DNA of 64,000 bases from Shewanella sp. OMA3-2 (GCF_021513195.1 NZ_CP090974.1:3360001-3424000), one strand, 5' to 3'; positions 18,150-27,320 are shown, counted from the first letter of the stretch. Numbers and translations: made by a program. The notes: generated by a model from the sequence alone, not told the origin.

Positions 18150-21095
18150 CTAAACCTCAATAACTCCTTTAAACCTTGCAAAGGTATTCATTGACGTTGT
18201 TGATTGCATGTCTTGATAATCTGGATTATTGGCACTTAAAGTGTACTGACCTTGCCCCAGTTTTTTCACTTTACGTAATAAATATTGGGGATCTCCGGTT
18301 TCATCTAATAATTCAATCGCAAGAGTATGATTGGATATTGAGCCCGCACTCGCTGACGTTATCCACTCAAACAGTAGATAATCGCCATCACAAATAGGCT
18401 GTTTACCTCCATTCATTGAGTTGCCCTTTGCGCGCGCGATGAAGTGTTTCTGAGAATTTAAGTTGCCATAGTGTGCAGGGACTTTAATGGTACTAACTTG
18501 TTCGGCTGAACTGGTTTTAAAATGCCCACACGCAATTTTTAAATCTTCATAGAATGGAAGGTAAATAACATTATCTTGGGGTGCATCATTTAGCATAGAT
18601 AACGCACTGGTTGATAAACTCAGTGAGTTTAAATCTGATGGTTTTAATATAATATCGAGTTTGGCGTAATAATCTTTTAAGTCAGTTAGCATTTGTTGAT
18701 TAAGCTGTTTTAGATCGCTGTCTTCAAGCTTTTCCCATAGTACAGTGTCAAATGACATTAAACTGAGTTCATTACACTGATAAAAGAACCGTTTCCGCTC
18801 AAATTTTTCAAATGGATTACTGCTTATACTGCGTTTAATATATGCATTATCAAATAAATTTTCATGGCGATTTAGCGGATTGTGCTCTTTCTCACTTCGA
18901 CCATATTGCTGTAACATGGTCTGGTAAAAGCCACTGTAATGTTGAACCATTTTATCAATGTCGACTTCACCTTGCGGATTATGATGGTTAATCATGATCA
19001 GCATAAAGATGATTTTATATGAATAGGTATAATCTCGTTTTTCAATAAACTCGATAAAATCAGCTTTACGGGTATCTTGAGTACGAATAGGGATATTTTT
19101 ATCTTGTCTAAGATCATTAAGCTTTTGCTGGCTGAAATAATTTAAGGTTTTACTGCCAAAGGGGATCGTTTTACTTGCAACGAGTTCACCTTTTCTCATC
19201 CACGCTTTAACAGTACCCGTTGATATAAAGAGTTCTCGAGCGAGTTGCTCTTCATTGAGTAAATCACTGAATTCTTTTTCAAAGTTAAATATATTGATTG
19301 GCTCAATTCTTCGTTCAGACTCCCACAATCCATCTAGGATAATCAGATCATGCTGTAGGGTGCCATGGACATCTTTTACCACATCACCAAAGGGTTGATA
19401 AAATCCTAAATTAAACAACCCATGAATTGACCAAGGCTTAATCACAGCGCCATAACTATCAACAACGTCAATCACATATAATGCTTCTTTGCCTGGATGA
19501 TTTCTTGTTCCACGGCCTAACTGCTGGGTATACAGCACCTTTGACATAGTCGGCCTTGCCATAACTAATATACTGGTTTGTGGGGCATCCCAACCTTCAT
19601 TCAGTAACTCGCATGCACAAATTATCTGTACTTTCCCTTGCTGGTATAAATCAAGGCCTGAGCGATCTTTACCGCTAACAGCCACCGCTGTTATGCCTGA
19701 CTGATTCAACAATGCAGCCATTCGCTGGGTATGTTTAATATCCACACAAAAGATAACCCCCTGTTGGGCGCTAATTTTGTATTCGCTATTATGAGGAAAA
19801 AAATACTTTTTCAACATATCAACAATGAGTTGATCCCTAGAAGGTAAGATGATTGTTTTTTGCAAGTCACTTTTAACAAACTCTTTGCCATTAAAACGCA
19901 CTTTTGAAAAGTCGATATTTGACTCTAGTCGAAAAGCCCTTATTTGAGGAACTAGCTTTTGCTGAATGGCTTCTTCTAGTGTCATTTCAACTTCATACTG
20001 ACCAAAAATATCAGCCAATTGGCACTGATCATATCGTTGATCCGTTGCCGTTAAGCCTAGTAAAGTTTCTGGAGAGAAATAACTTAGCGCTTGCCTTAAC
20101 CCATCAGCACCAGCTCGATGAGCTTCATCCACAACAATATAGTCAAAATGATTTTTAGCTAATTTACGATAATGCCGCAATACATAGGCGCTTGTTTGCA
20201 CAACAATATCCAATTGAGTATTTGATAACTCTAGACCAACGTGGATATTAGGTAGACGTTTCTGTATTCGCTCTATTAATTGCTGGCGTAAATCACGGGT
20301 AGGTACGATGGCAAGCACCTGTTTAGCTTTAGCTTGTTGACACTGTAATCTGAAGTCTTCAATAAAAACTTCGGTTTTCCCTGTTCCTGTTGGCAGCACG
20401 ACTAAAAAACTGTTTTGACCGTTTTCACGTTTCAAGGCCAGCTTATCTACTGCATCTTGTTGATGTTGATATATCTCGAAATTATAGGCTCGTTGTGCTC
20501 TATAAAGCGGCGATTTTTTAAAGCTATTTGCGTCACCAAAATATTCCTTTATTTGATCTTCAAATTTAAACTCGTCACTCATGCCGCGATCAGACCAGCG
20601 ATAAACCAGGTAGCCATCGTTAACTAATGAGTTCTGCTTAAACAATTGTGAACGGTATTTATTTTTAGTGACTAAAGCAGATAAAGGGTGATGATAGATT
20701 TCACCATTGAGTTCAATTGCGATGGGATTGGTGCTGCGTTGGAGAATGTAGTCAACGTAACGTTTATGACCTAATCTATCAATATAAGGTGCTTCTGCTT
20801 GCAAGGCATGGATAGAGGCAGCGCCATAAACTTGTTCAAATAACTCGGCAAATTTATATTCTGGTGGCGTTGGGTCAATATGATCCTCAGATCTATTGGC
20901 ACCAAACTTTCTTAACTCAATATCTTCAATCTCATCAAATAAAAAATCTTGCCAATCATTGAGTAATTGCAGCTTATCAGATGCACAGAAACGATAAAGC
21001 CCCTGATATCTATGCATGATTCTGTTTTGATAACTCGTATAGTTTACATAATGAAATGACGTTGGTGATAAATCATATAATGTGTGATCAACCAA
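18150..21095 (-). CDS. nuclease-SF2 helicase-HTH-S24 peptidase-like fusion protein
   Basis: A 981-residue multidomain protein. Residues about 85-180 resemble a DUF559/Vsr-like PD-(D/E)xK nuclease (DRLGHKRYVDYIL, then IAIELNGEIYHH at 125-136). About 205-560 is a superfamily II helicase: Walker A LPTGTGKT (234-241), DEAH (323-326), LTAT (348-351) and QQLGRGTRNHPGK (524-536). About 612-665 is a MerR-like winged HTH (TGTVKAWMRKGEL). About 855-981 is a LexA/S24-type domain with GNSM (891-894, Ser893) and a lysine region YLLRKVKK (938-945). The predicted start is TTG at 21095. It appears cotranscribed with a methyltransferase and a 40-aa ORF. The nuclease-helicase core suggests DNA defence or repair; the S24 end suggests damage- or signal-triggered self-cleavage. 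Both roles are inference. Confidence 0.8.
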   Translation of the reverse strand: MVDHTLYDLSPTSFHYVNYTSYQNRIMHRYQGLYRFCASDKLQLLNDWQDFLFDEIEDIELRKFGANRSEDHIDPTPPEYKFAELFEQVYGAASIHALQAEAPYIDRLGHKRYVDYILQRSTNPIAIELNGEIYHHPLSALVTKNKYRSQLFKQNSLVNDGYLVYRWSDRGMSDEFKFEDQIKEYFGDANSFKKSPLYRAQRAYNFEIYQHQQDAVDKLALKRENGQNSFLVVLPTGTGKTEVFIEDFRLQCQQAKAKQVLAIVPTRDLRQQLIERIQKRLPNIHVGLELSNTQLDIVVQTSAYVLRHYRKLAKNHFDYIVVDEAHRAGADGLRQALSYFSPETLLGLTATDQRYDQCQLADIFGQYEVEMTLEEAIQQKLVPQIRAFRLESNIDFSKVRFNGKEFVKSDLQKTIILPSRDQLIVDMLKKYFFPHNSEYKISAQQGVIFCVDIKHTQRMAALLNQSGITAVAVSGKDRSGLDLYQQGKVQIICACELLNEGWDAPQTSILVMARPTMSKVLYTQQLGRGTRNHPGKEALYVIDVVDSYGAVIKPWSIHGLFNLGFYQPFGDVVKDVHGTLQHDLIILDGLWESERRIEPINIFNFEKEFSDLLNEEQLARELFISTGTVKAWMRKGELVASKTIPFGSKTLNYFSQQKLNDLRQDKNIPIRTQDTRKADFIEFIEKRDYTYSYKIIFMLIMINHHNPQGEVDIDKMVQHYSGFYQTMLQQYGRSEKEHNPLNRHENLFDNAYIKRSISSNPFEKFERKRFFYQCNELSLMSFDTVLWEKLEDSDLKQLNQQMLTDLKDYYAKLDIILKPSDLNSLSLSTSALSMLNDAPQDNVIYLPFYEDLKIACGHFKTSSAEQVSTIKVPAHYGNLNSQKHFIARAKGNSMNGGKQPICDGDYLLFEWITSASAGSISNHTLAIELLDETGDPQYLLRKVKKLGQGQYTLSANNPDYQDMQSTTSMNTFARFKGVIEV

Positions 21096-21109
21096 TACAG
21101 CAGGCTTCT

Positions 21110-21232
21110 CTAAAGCAGAATATTGACTCCCCCACCGATATAAATATACAAACGACCAACATCAACCACATCTTTAAGTTGATACTGAAAACCAGCAGCT
21201 ATGTTATCTATGTCATGTCCAGTGATAGCCAT
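21110..21232 (-). CDS. small 40-aa ORF between methyltransferase and helicase genes
   Basis: ATG at 21232, four bases after the methyltransferase stop, to TAG at 21110, fourteen bases before the helicase start. The product begins MAITGHDIDN and contains YQLKDVVDVGRLYIYIGGG, a hydrophobic, glycine-rich end. It is not recognised. It could be a genuine small protein of the operon, a fragment of a larger gene, or a translation-coupling leader for the helicase. No strong Shine-Dalgarno. Confidence 0.4.
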   Translation of the reverse strand: MAITGHDIDNIAAGFQYQLKDVVDVGRLYIYIGGGVNILL

Positions 21233-21236
21233 AGTG

Positions 21237-21815
21237 TTACCGTTTTATCAAAATGGCATTTAGCCACTTATCATCTTGCCTGTCGGGTCTTACATCTTGG
21301 GTTATCCATGTTTTTTTTATTGATAAATCAGAGTGAGCAATGAACGAAGCAAGCCTTTCTTCATTAGCATTGGTAAAGAAGCGCCCTCCTCGACTTATAT
21401 CATCATCACCATACTTAAATGAGCAATAGAAAATGCCTCCAACGGCTAAATGTGAGGCTAAACGCTTGAACGTAGTGGTAATTAACGGACTAGGCACATG
21501 TAGCAATGACGCGCATGCCCAGATAGCATCAAATTTAAATCGAGTGTCAAAACTGTCAAAAGTAGCCAGTGAGACTTCAAGGCCTGTATATAACCTCGCT
21601 TTATTTACTAGGGCTTCGCTAGCATCAAACGCGGTAACCTTAAACCCCTGTTTAATAAAATAAGCACTGTCACGGCCGCTACCACAACCTGCGTCAAGGA
21701 TAGTGCCAGTTAACGGAATGAGGGGAACAAACTCATTATAAAGGGCTGTCATATTCACATTAACAGTATCAGAGTAGAAGGCATCAGAATGCTGGTTGTA
21801 GAAATCTATGGTCAT
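21237..21815 (-). CDS. class I SAM-dependent methyltransferase
   Basis: ATG at 21815 gives MTIDFYNQHSDAFYSDTV, a normal N-terminus for this family; the frame opens further upstream at 21869 from a TTG but that extension looks non-native. The SAM-binding motif I is LDAGCGSGRDSAYF (about residues 41-54), motif II FDASEAL, and the acidic post-motif DAIWACASLLHVP. Small-molecule methyltransferases and those in defence or modification loci both look like this; there is no DNA-methylase catalytic motif (NPPY/PCQ). It lies directly upstream of the 40-aa ORF and the nuclease-helicase gene and is probably cotranscribed. Confidence 0.85.
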   Translation of the reverse strand: MTIDFYNQHSDAFYSDTVNVNMTALYNEFVPLIPLTGTILDAGCGSGRDSAYFIKQGFKVTAFDASEALVNKARLYTGLEVSLATFDSFDTRFKFDAIWACASLLHVPSPLITTTFKRLASHLAVGGIFYCSFKYGDDDISRGGRFFTNANEERLASFIAHSDLSIKKTWITQDVRPDRQDDKWLNAILIKR

Positions 21816-21905
21816 ACTGAGTTTAGGTATTTTCGGGACTAGACATAAACTCAAGATTAACATAACCAATTGAAAGGTATAGTAACTAATTCACATTACC
21901 GCGAC

Positions 21906-21935
21906 AAAAAAATACCTGCACTTGGCAGGTATTTT
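21906..21935 (-). terminator. Rho-independent terminator after yjdM
   Basis: Stem AAAATACCTGC / GCAGGTATTTT with a 5-nt loop; on the minus strand it ends in a T tract. It separates yjdM from the methyltransferase-helicase operon. Confidence 0.85.
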
Positions 21936-21986
21936 CGTAAGCTTAAAACAAATCAAGGGCGAGCTATTAACTCAACGCTTGTGTTA

Positions 21987-22331
21987 TTAGCTTTGCTTTT
22001 TTACAAACTTCGACTTCAGCATCATTTGGCCGTTACCATCGACTTTACAATCTATGTCATGGTCGCCAGCCGCAAAACGGTTGATTACTGCTTTAGTACC
22101 CACTTTAAGTACGAGTGATGACCCTTTCACTTTAAGATCTTTGATTAAGGTGACTTTATCGCCCTCTGCCAGCAAGTTACCTACTGCATCGCTTAGAATG
22201 ATGACATCTGGATCAACGACCACTTCATTTGGGTTCCACTCGTTGGCGCATTCTGGGCAAATTAATAATGTACCATCTGAATAGGCGTATGGTGACTCAC
22301 ATTTTGGACAGGGTGGGATTATATCGCTCAT
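21987..22331 (-). CDS. yjdM: PhnA/YjdM-family zinc-ribbon protein
   Basis: A 114-residue protein. An N-terminal zinc ribbon [21 protein letters not shown] (residues 8-28) is followed by the SH3-like PhnA domain ([39 protein letters not shown]). E. coli YjdM (formerly PhnA) is the reference. Despite the old phosphonate name, its role is not established. It is a single gene with its own terminator. Confidence 0.92.
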   Translation of the reverse strand: MSDIIPPCPKCESPYAYSDGTLLICPECANEWNPNEVVVDPDVIILSDAVGNLLAEGDKVTLIKDLKVKGSSLVLKVGTKAVINRFAAGDHDIDCKVDGNGQMMLKSKFVKKQS

Positions 22332-22433
22332 CTGTAACTCTCTTTAATTAACATACTATAACAGTCAGAACTTTATATGCGATGCTGACTCTATAATGAG
22401 TCTAATGGGCTGTAAGCAGTATTCTGACCAAAA

Positions 22434-22463
22434 ATGATAATGGTATTATAATAAAATTATCAT
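22434..22463. promoter_or_regulatory. inverted repeat ATGATAAT...ATTATCAT between yjdM and the RHH gene
   Basis: Perfect 8-bp arms at 22434-22441 and 22456-22463 around a 14-nt AT-rich spacer. The same 8-mers form the palindrome upstream of the RHH gene at 22718-22736. A candidate second binding site for the RHH protein. Confidence 0.45.
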
Positions 22464-22505
22464 TCATACTCAATCCAGCATCCTCTTTTAAGACTAAAAG
22501 TAGCG

Positions 22506-22697
22506 CTAGCCTTGCACTTTTGGGTTATTAGTCGGCTTTTGATCCCCGTAGCTGACATCATGCTGCTCAAGATAACCACGAATTAGCTGGCGTACAACTT
22601 GCGATGGAGTTAAATCTTGTGATGCGCACAGTTGCTCAAAAGCCTGTTTTTTATTTGGGTCTAATAGCACAGTAAATCGTGCGGTTTTATTTTCCAT
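22506..22697 (-). CDS. small ribbon-helix-helix (CopG-like) DNA-binding protein
   Basis: ATG at 22697 with Shine-Dalgarno GGGAG gives 63 aa. TARFTVLLDP is the beta strand and QAFEQLCASQDLTPSQVVRQLIRGYL the two helices of an RHH fold, close to CopG/Arc-type regulators. The C-terminal tail is polar. No toxin gene is adjacent on the same strand, so it is probably a stand-alone, self-regulating repressor. Palindromes of ATTATCAT/ATGATAAT occur just upstream and downstream. Confidence 0.8.
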   Translation of the reverse strand: MENKTARFTVLLDPNKKQAFEQLCASQDLTPSQVVRQLIRGYLEQHDVSYGDQKPTNNPKVQG

Positions 22698-22717
22698 CAA
22701 GGTTACTCCCTTAAAAC

Positions 22718-22736
22718 ATTATCATTTGATGATAAT
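22718..22736. promoter_or_regulatory. palindromic operator candidate of the RHH gene
   Basis: Perfect inverted repeat ATTATCAT-TTG-ATGATAAT, 21-39 bases upstream of the RHH start codon, where an autorepressor would overlap the promoter. Confidence 0.55.
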
Positions 22737-23066
22737 ACCTTATATGCAATGATGCAGATACTGGTTTTATCTCCAGCTGGCACAGAATTGTAGCTGCCAA
22801 TAGCAACGTGTATTACCACTCTTATGACTGTAATTGTGACATTAGAATATCAGGTTTAGAATGTGATTTTAGTTAACGCTAGGCTTGACCGAATCCATTT
22901 TGCACCGCATATTATCAGTAACAAAATATCTACATTTTATCTTCTCGTTAGTCTATCCGTCAGGTGTGCTACTACTCGTATTAAGGATGGCATGTGCCGC
23001 GGTTTCATTCGATCAGTTTTTTAACTAGTGGTGACGCTACATGATTACCATAAGCGTTGTCATTAG
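22737..23066. other. intergenic region upstream of the GGDEF/EAL gene
   Basis: Divergent promoter region for the RHH gene and the GGDEF/EAL gene. Apart from the palindrome at its edge no structured element or ORF was found. Confidence 0.5.
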
Positions 23067-25877
23067 ATGAGTTTGATTGCCCATTATTTACATAAGTGGA
23101 AGTTTAGATTAGCCATATTGATTGGCTTACTTTTACTGTGGCCGCTTCAAAATGCTTTCATTAGCACCTTACAGTCGGATGCGCTTAAACCTTATCATAT
23201 TCAGTTACCCGTCAACCTTGATAGTGCTACCCGTGATAAATGGGGAATAAACCAAGACGCTGTTATTGAAAAAGTATTTGTTAGCGGAAGCTTTAGCGAC
23301 TGGCATATAGATGACACCTTTTATCAATTAACGCAGCAAGACGGGCATTGGCAGTTTGATTTACCTATTTACCCTGGGGAACTAGAATATAAACTGGTGT
23401 TATTTATTCAAAACCAAGTTGAGCCTGTGTGGATTTTAGACCCTAACAATCCTGACATTACCGTAAACCCATGGGAGGGGAGCAACTCTGTTTTACACAT
23501 TGCCGACTGGCCAAAAGTCAGCTTAATCAGTCAAATCCTTACCGCTGCGTTACTAGGCACATTTTTACTTTTTTGTATTTTAGAACCTTTTCTTTATTGG
23601 TTACTGCACCAGAAATTACCCTTTCATCGGAAATTAGTGCTCAGTAATATTTTAATTTTAGCCTGTACGCAAATTATATTTCTAAGTTACCAACTGCATT
23701 TAAATAGGCAACTAATTAAGCAGGGCTTAATCGACAGCGTACACGGTATGCATCTGATTTTTCATGGCGAAGGAGTTGATTTTGAACATCTCAATACACA
23801 AACAGATAATATCAATCATGCATTAACAAAATTCTTTTTACCTGCCACCACACGCATTGATAAAACTCAAAGTAGTTTATTTCAAATTACCCTATCTGAC
23901 TTCGCCGTATTAAACGAAAACGGCCAGTTAATTACCCTGCGCCATCGAGAACAAAATCAACATATTCAACAGTCACGGGCTGAACAACTGGGATTTAATA
24001 ATAGCCAGGACTACTTTATTAACGGCATGTGGCAACACTTATTGCCTAACGCGATAACTAACGCCCTAAACGGCCAAATAGTGATAGCGTCACGGCCACA
24101 TAATATGCGCAAGGTTGAAACATCGCGTACCCAGTCGGCAGAGTTGATACTTGGGTTTAGCCAGTTTGTGCAACCCATTGTATCCCGAGGCCAGTTAAAG
24201 GGCTTTTATGCAGGCTCGGTTCAAGTCAAGCTGTACGGAGATGAACTACTAAGAATACTTGTGTTTCAGTTGCTATTACTTGTGGGAGTGATTGTATTAT
24301 CAAGTTGGTTATTTACCCGCGTGGGCAAAATGGTCACTGAGGATATTTTAAAGTTAACCCAATGGACTCAAAATATTGTTAAAGGCAATTTATCACAAAT
24401 ATTGACCATCAATAGCCAAGATGAAATTCAACAGTTGTCTGAAAATTTCAATAAAATGCGCCAATCTTTACAGGATAGTTTTGCCCAAATAGCGGTGCAA
24501 AATAATAAACTATATCAAGAAGCCTATTTTAATGGGCTAACGGCATTACCAAACCGTAAAAAATTGCATAGCGATCTAGCTGAGCTAGCTATTGGCGCCT
24601 TGTTGGTGATTAACATTAATGATTTCGGCGAGTTTAATGACTTTTATGGTGTCGATGCCGGTGATGAAATTTTATTAGAAGTGGCTAATCGACTTGCGTC
24701 AGGAAACAGACCGGTTACATTATATAAAACTGGCCCGGATGAGTTTGTCGTAACATTAACAACTCAAGTGTTAACCTCTACATCAATATCAGATTCGCTA
24801 TCATCCTCAGCCGTGACTACTGTAGCAAGCTCGAATAATCAACAACTGGCAAAACTTGCGCAGCTTTTATTTGATGATATTTGCCAAAAACCGCTGCTTA
24901 TCAAAGGCAGTGAATATTATATCTGTGTCAGTATTGGCGGTGCCCTGCTGGCTAATGAGCAAACATTAGTGACAGAAGAATCGGGGTTATCAGTTGAACA
25001 CTCTCCTGCCACAAAGTCAGCTAATCAGTTGCACCGACATGCAGATTTAGCCCGTCGCTTTGCTAAAAAACAGCAACTCTTTTATTGCTGTTTTAGCACT
25101 GAAATGGCTAACTCAGCCGCATTTGAAGAAAACATGCGCCAAAGTAGAATGCTAGCAAAGGCTGCACAAGAGAATTGGGTGGTGCCTTATGTTCAGCTTA
25201 TTCAGCCTTTAATTGATGCGCCTATAAAATTTGAATGTTTGATGCGCCTGCAACTCCCCGACGGACAAATATTAGCGCCCCATCAATTTATGAAAGCCGC
25301 TAGACAATCACGTATTTATCCGCAGTTAATGCGTTGCATGTTACAAAAGTCGATTGCGCTGTTTAAAGACCAACCCTATGATTTTTCGGTTAACATCACT
25401 TTGGATGATATTGCCATTACACAAAATCTAGAGATAATTATCAGTTTACTGAAAACTGATCCAAACACCTGTCAACGGATAACCTTTGAGCTACTCGAAA
25501 GTGAAGAAATTACTAACTATGAGGCGGTGGAACATTTTATTAAGTTAGTCAAACCATTAGGCTGTAAAATTGCTATTGATGATTTTGGTGCCGGTTATTC
25601 AAACTTTGTGCATTTACTCAGTTTAGATATTGATATTATCAAAATAGATGGTTCATTAATCCGTCATTTAGATAACGATCCTAAAGCCAGATTATTGGTT
25701 GAAACCATCGCGATTTTCGCCCATAAGATGGGTAAAAAGACCGTAGCTGAATTTGTTGAAAATGATGCGACTCTGAACTTACTTAACCAATATGAAATTG
25801 ATTATGCTCAAGGTTACTTACTTGGCAAACCTGCGCCAACAATCACTCAAGCACTAGCCATTTATTCAACTAAGTAA
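23067..25877 (+). CDS. membrane GGDEF/EAL protein with an N-terminal glycogen-binding-like (CBM48/E-set) domain
   Basis: A 936-residue protein. Membrane helix 12-30; a CBM48/AMPK-type E-set domain at about 40-146 (VEKVFVSGSFSDWH-like VFVSGSFSDWHIDD, then YPGELEYKLVLF and LDPNNPDITVNPW); two further helices at about 155-180 and 190-208; a periplasmic sensor region to about 390; a fourth helix; HAMP; then GGDEF and EAL. The GGDEF motif is degenerate (TGPDEF), so cyclase activity is doubtful. The EAL domain reads ECLMR in place of EALxR but keeps FELLESE, DDFGAG, KIDGS, EFVEN and QGY, so c-di-GMP phosphodiesterase activity is plausible. The sugar-binding-like domain may sense glucans. It ends overlapping the convergent LRR-kinase gene by 12 nt. 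Confidence 0.85.
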   Translation: MSLIAHYLHKWKFRLAILIGLLLLWPLQNAFISTLQSDALKPYHIQLPVNLDSATRDKWGINQDAVIEKVFVSGSFSDWHIDDTFYQLTQQDGHWQFDLPIYPGELEYKLVLFIQNQVEPVWILDPNNPDITVNPWEGSNSVLHIADWPKVSLISQILTAALLGTFLLFCILEPFLYWLLHQKLPFHRKLVLSNILILACTQIIFLSYQLHLNRQLIKQGLIDSVHGMHLIFHGEGVDFEHLNTQTDNINHALTKFFLPATTRIDKTQSSLFQITLSDFAVLNENGQLITLRHREQNQHIQQSRAEQLGFNNSQDYFINGMWQHLLPNAITNALNGQIVIASRPHNMRKVETSRTQSAELILGFSQFVQPIVSRGQLKGFYAGSVQVKLYGDELLRILVFQLLLLVGVIVLSSWLFTRVGKMVTEDILKLTQWTQNIVKGNLSQILTINSQDEIQQLSENFNKMRQSLQDSFAQIAVQNNKLYQEAYFNGLTALPNRKKLHSDLAELAIGALLVININDFGEFNDFYGVDAGDEILLEVANRLASGNRPVTLYKTGPDEFVVTLTTQVLTSTSISDSLSSSAVTTVASSNNQQLAKLAQLLFDDICQKPLLIKGSEYYICVSIGGALLANEQTLVTEESGLSVEHSPATKSANQLHRHADLARRFAKKQQLFYCCFSTEMANSAAFEENMRQSRMLAKAAQENWVVPYVQLIQPLIDAPIKFECLMRLQLPDGQILAPHQFMKAARQSRIYPQLMRCMLQKSIALFKDQPYDFSVNITLDDIAITQNLEIIISLLKTDPNTCQRITFELLESEEITNYEAVEHFIKLVKPLGCKIAIDDFGAGYSNFVHLLSLDIDIIKIDGSLIRHLDNDPKARLLVETIAIFAHKMGKKTVAEFVENDATLNLLNQYEIDYAQGYLLGKPAPTITQALAIYSTK

Positions 25878-27188
25878 CTGTGCTGATATCATTTTAAAAT
25901 CTGGACGCTGTAATACATTCTCTTGCATACACAGTTTCGCCAAAGCAGTTAATTCAGCATGCTTTGGTATTGAATACTGTGGATTTTCTGGTGTAATTAA
26001 CGCTAACAAGTCATCAATTAAACAGCCTAAGGCACGCACTTCAATTTTATGCATTTTGAGGCGTTGTTGTAACGGTAAGTTAGCTAAGTTAGAGGCTGCG
26101 CCAAAATCACCAAATAACACCTTACACTCATTATCAATCATAATATTATGCGCGTAGATATCGCCATGACTAACCTGTTGCTGGTGCATATGGGTCATGG
26201 TGTCACTCATTTGCTTAACTATTCGCACTATGGCTTCAACAGAGAATTGTGCATTGTCATTAAAAGTGTCACGGGTACACGTCTGCAATGAGGGTGGCAG
26301 CCCTAAGTTTTGATAACCTTCAGGAATAAGTGCCATCACCAAGCCTAATTGTTCACCATGATGAATTTGACCAATGGCGGGAATTAAATTTACATGCTCG
26401 CCTGTTGTTAAACAGCAATCCAGCTCATCTGCTGGGTAGCCGTCGCTGGTAATGGCGCCTTTAAAAATCTTCACTGCGACATTGTCGGGTAAATGGGCTT
26501 GAGTGGTAGGTCGATTAAGCCAATGGGCTTTATATATAATGCCCGATGCACCTTGACCAATTTGAGCACTGAAATGCAAGTGTTCGGGGTCTATCATTGG
26601 CACACTGTTATTTAAACATTCATCAACATGGCTAAAAGGATTACCTGCAAATGCAAGCCAACTGAGTTTGGGTAAATTGAGCAACCAATCGGGTAAATGA
26701 CTCAGTTGGTTAGCGGATAAACGCACTAATTCAAGTTCACGGCAATTAGCCATAGAGTCAGGTAATTCGGTTAACTGGTTACCGGCTAGCGCAAGTTTTT
26801 TAAGCCGAGTTAAGCGCCCCATTGACTGGGGTAAATGGCTTAATTGATTATCGGTTAATATCAACCACCGGGTTTGGCTAGGTAAAGCATGCTCACTAAC
26901 ATGGCTAATTTGATTGGCTTTAAACCCAATCATTTCCAGTTTAGGACAACGAGCTAATACCTCAGGTAACTCAGTAAAGCAGTTTTGCGATAGAAACACG
27001 ATGCGAAGCTGAGTTAATTTTTCAAAGTCATCAGGTAGACTTGATAATTGGTTATTCGATAAATCTAAAATCTCTAAACTGTCAGCTAATGACAATATCG
27101 CCAGAGGAAACTCACTGAGTTTGGCCGCTATTTGCACACGAGAAAGCCCTTTCAATTCGCCTGATTCAAGCTGTTCTAATGTATGCAT
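25866..27188 (-). CDS. leucine-rich-repeat protein kinase
   Basis: ATG at 27188 with Shine-Dalgarno AGGAA gives 440 aa; the frame is open further upstream but without a good site. Residues about 20-190 are leucine-rich repeats (LEILDLSNNQLSSLPDDF, LKKLALAGNQLTELPDSM, and so on, unit about 23 aa). The rest is a Ser/Thr kinase-like domain: glycine loop IGQGASGIIYKAHW, VAVKIFKG lysine, HGDIYAHNIMID catalytic loop (HGD for HRD) and FGDFGAAS for DFG. Key residues are present, so activity is plausible. It has no signal peptide or membrane helix. It overlaps the convergent GGDEF/EAL gene end. Confidence 0.88.
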   Translation of the reverse strand: MHTLEQLESGELKGLSRVQIAAKLSEFPLAILSLADSLEILDLSNNQLSSLPDDFEKLTQLRIVFLSQNCFTELPEVLARCPKLEMIGFKANQISHVSEHALPSQTRWLILTDNQLSHLPQSMGRLTRLKKLALAGNQLTELPDSMANCRELELVRLSANQLSHLPDWLLNLPKLSWLAFAGNPFSHVDECLNNSVPMIDPEHLHFSAQIGQGASGIIYKAHWLNRPTTQAHLPDNVAVKIFKGAITSDGYPADELDCCLTTGEHVNLIPAIGQIHHGEQLGLVMALIPEGYQNLGLPPSLQTCTRDTFNDNAQFSVEAIVRIVKQMSDTMTHMHQQQVSHGDIYAHNIMIDNECKVLFGDFGAASNLANLPLQQRLKMHKIEVRALGCLIDDLLALITPENPQYSIPKHAELTALAKLCMQENVLQRPDFKMISAQLLS

Positions 27189-27320
27189 GGTAGTATTCCT
27201 GTCAATGTCGTAATCGGCTAAATGAACGCGGGATTGTAAAGAAGCAGGCCCTTGATAGCAAATACTCATCAAATTGATATTGCCATAACAGATTGGAATG
27301 ACAGGCTGAAATAACAGCAC

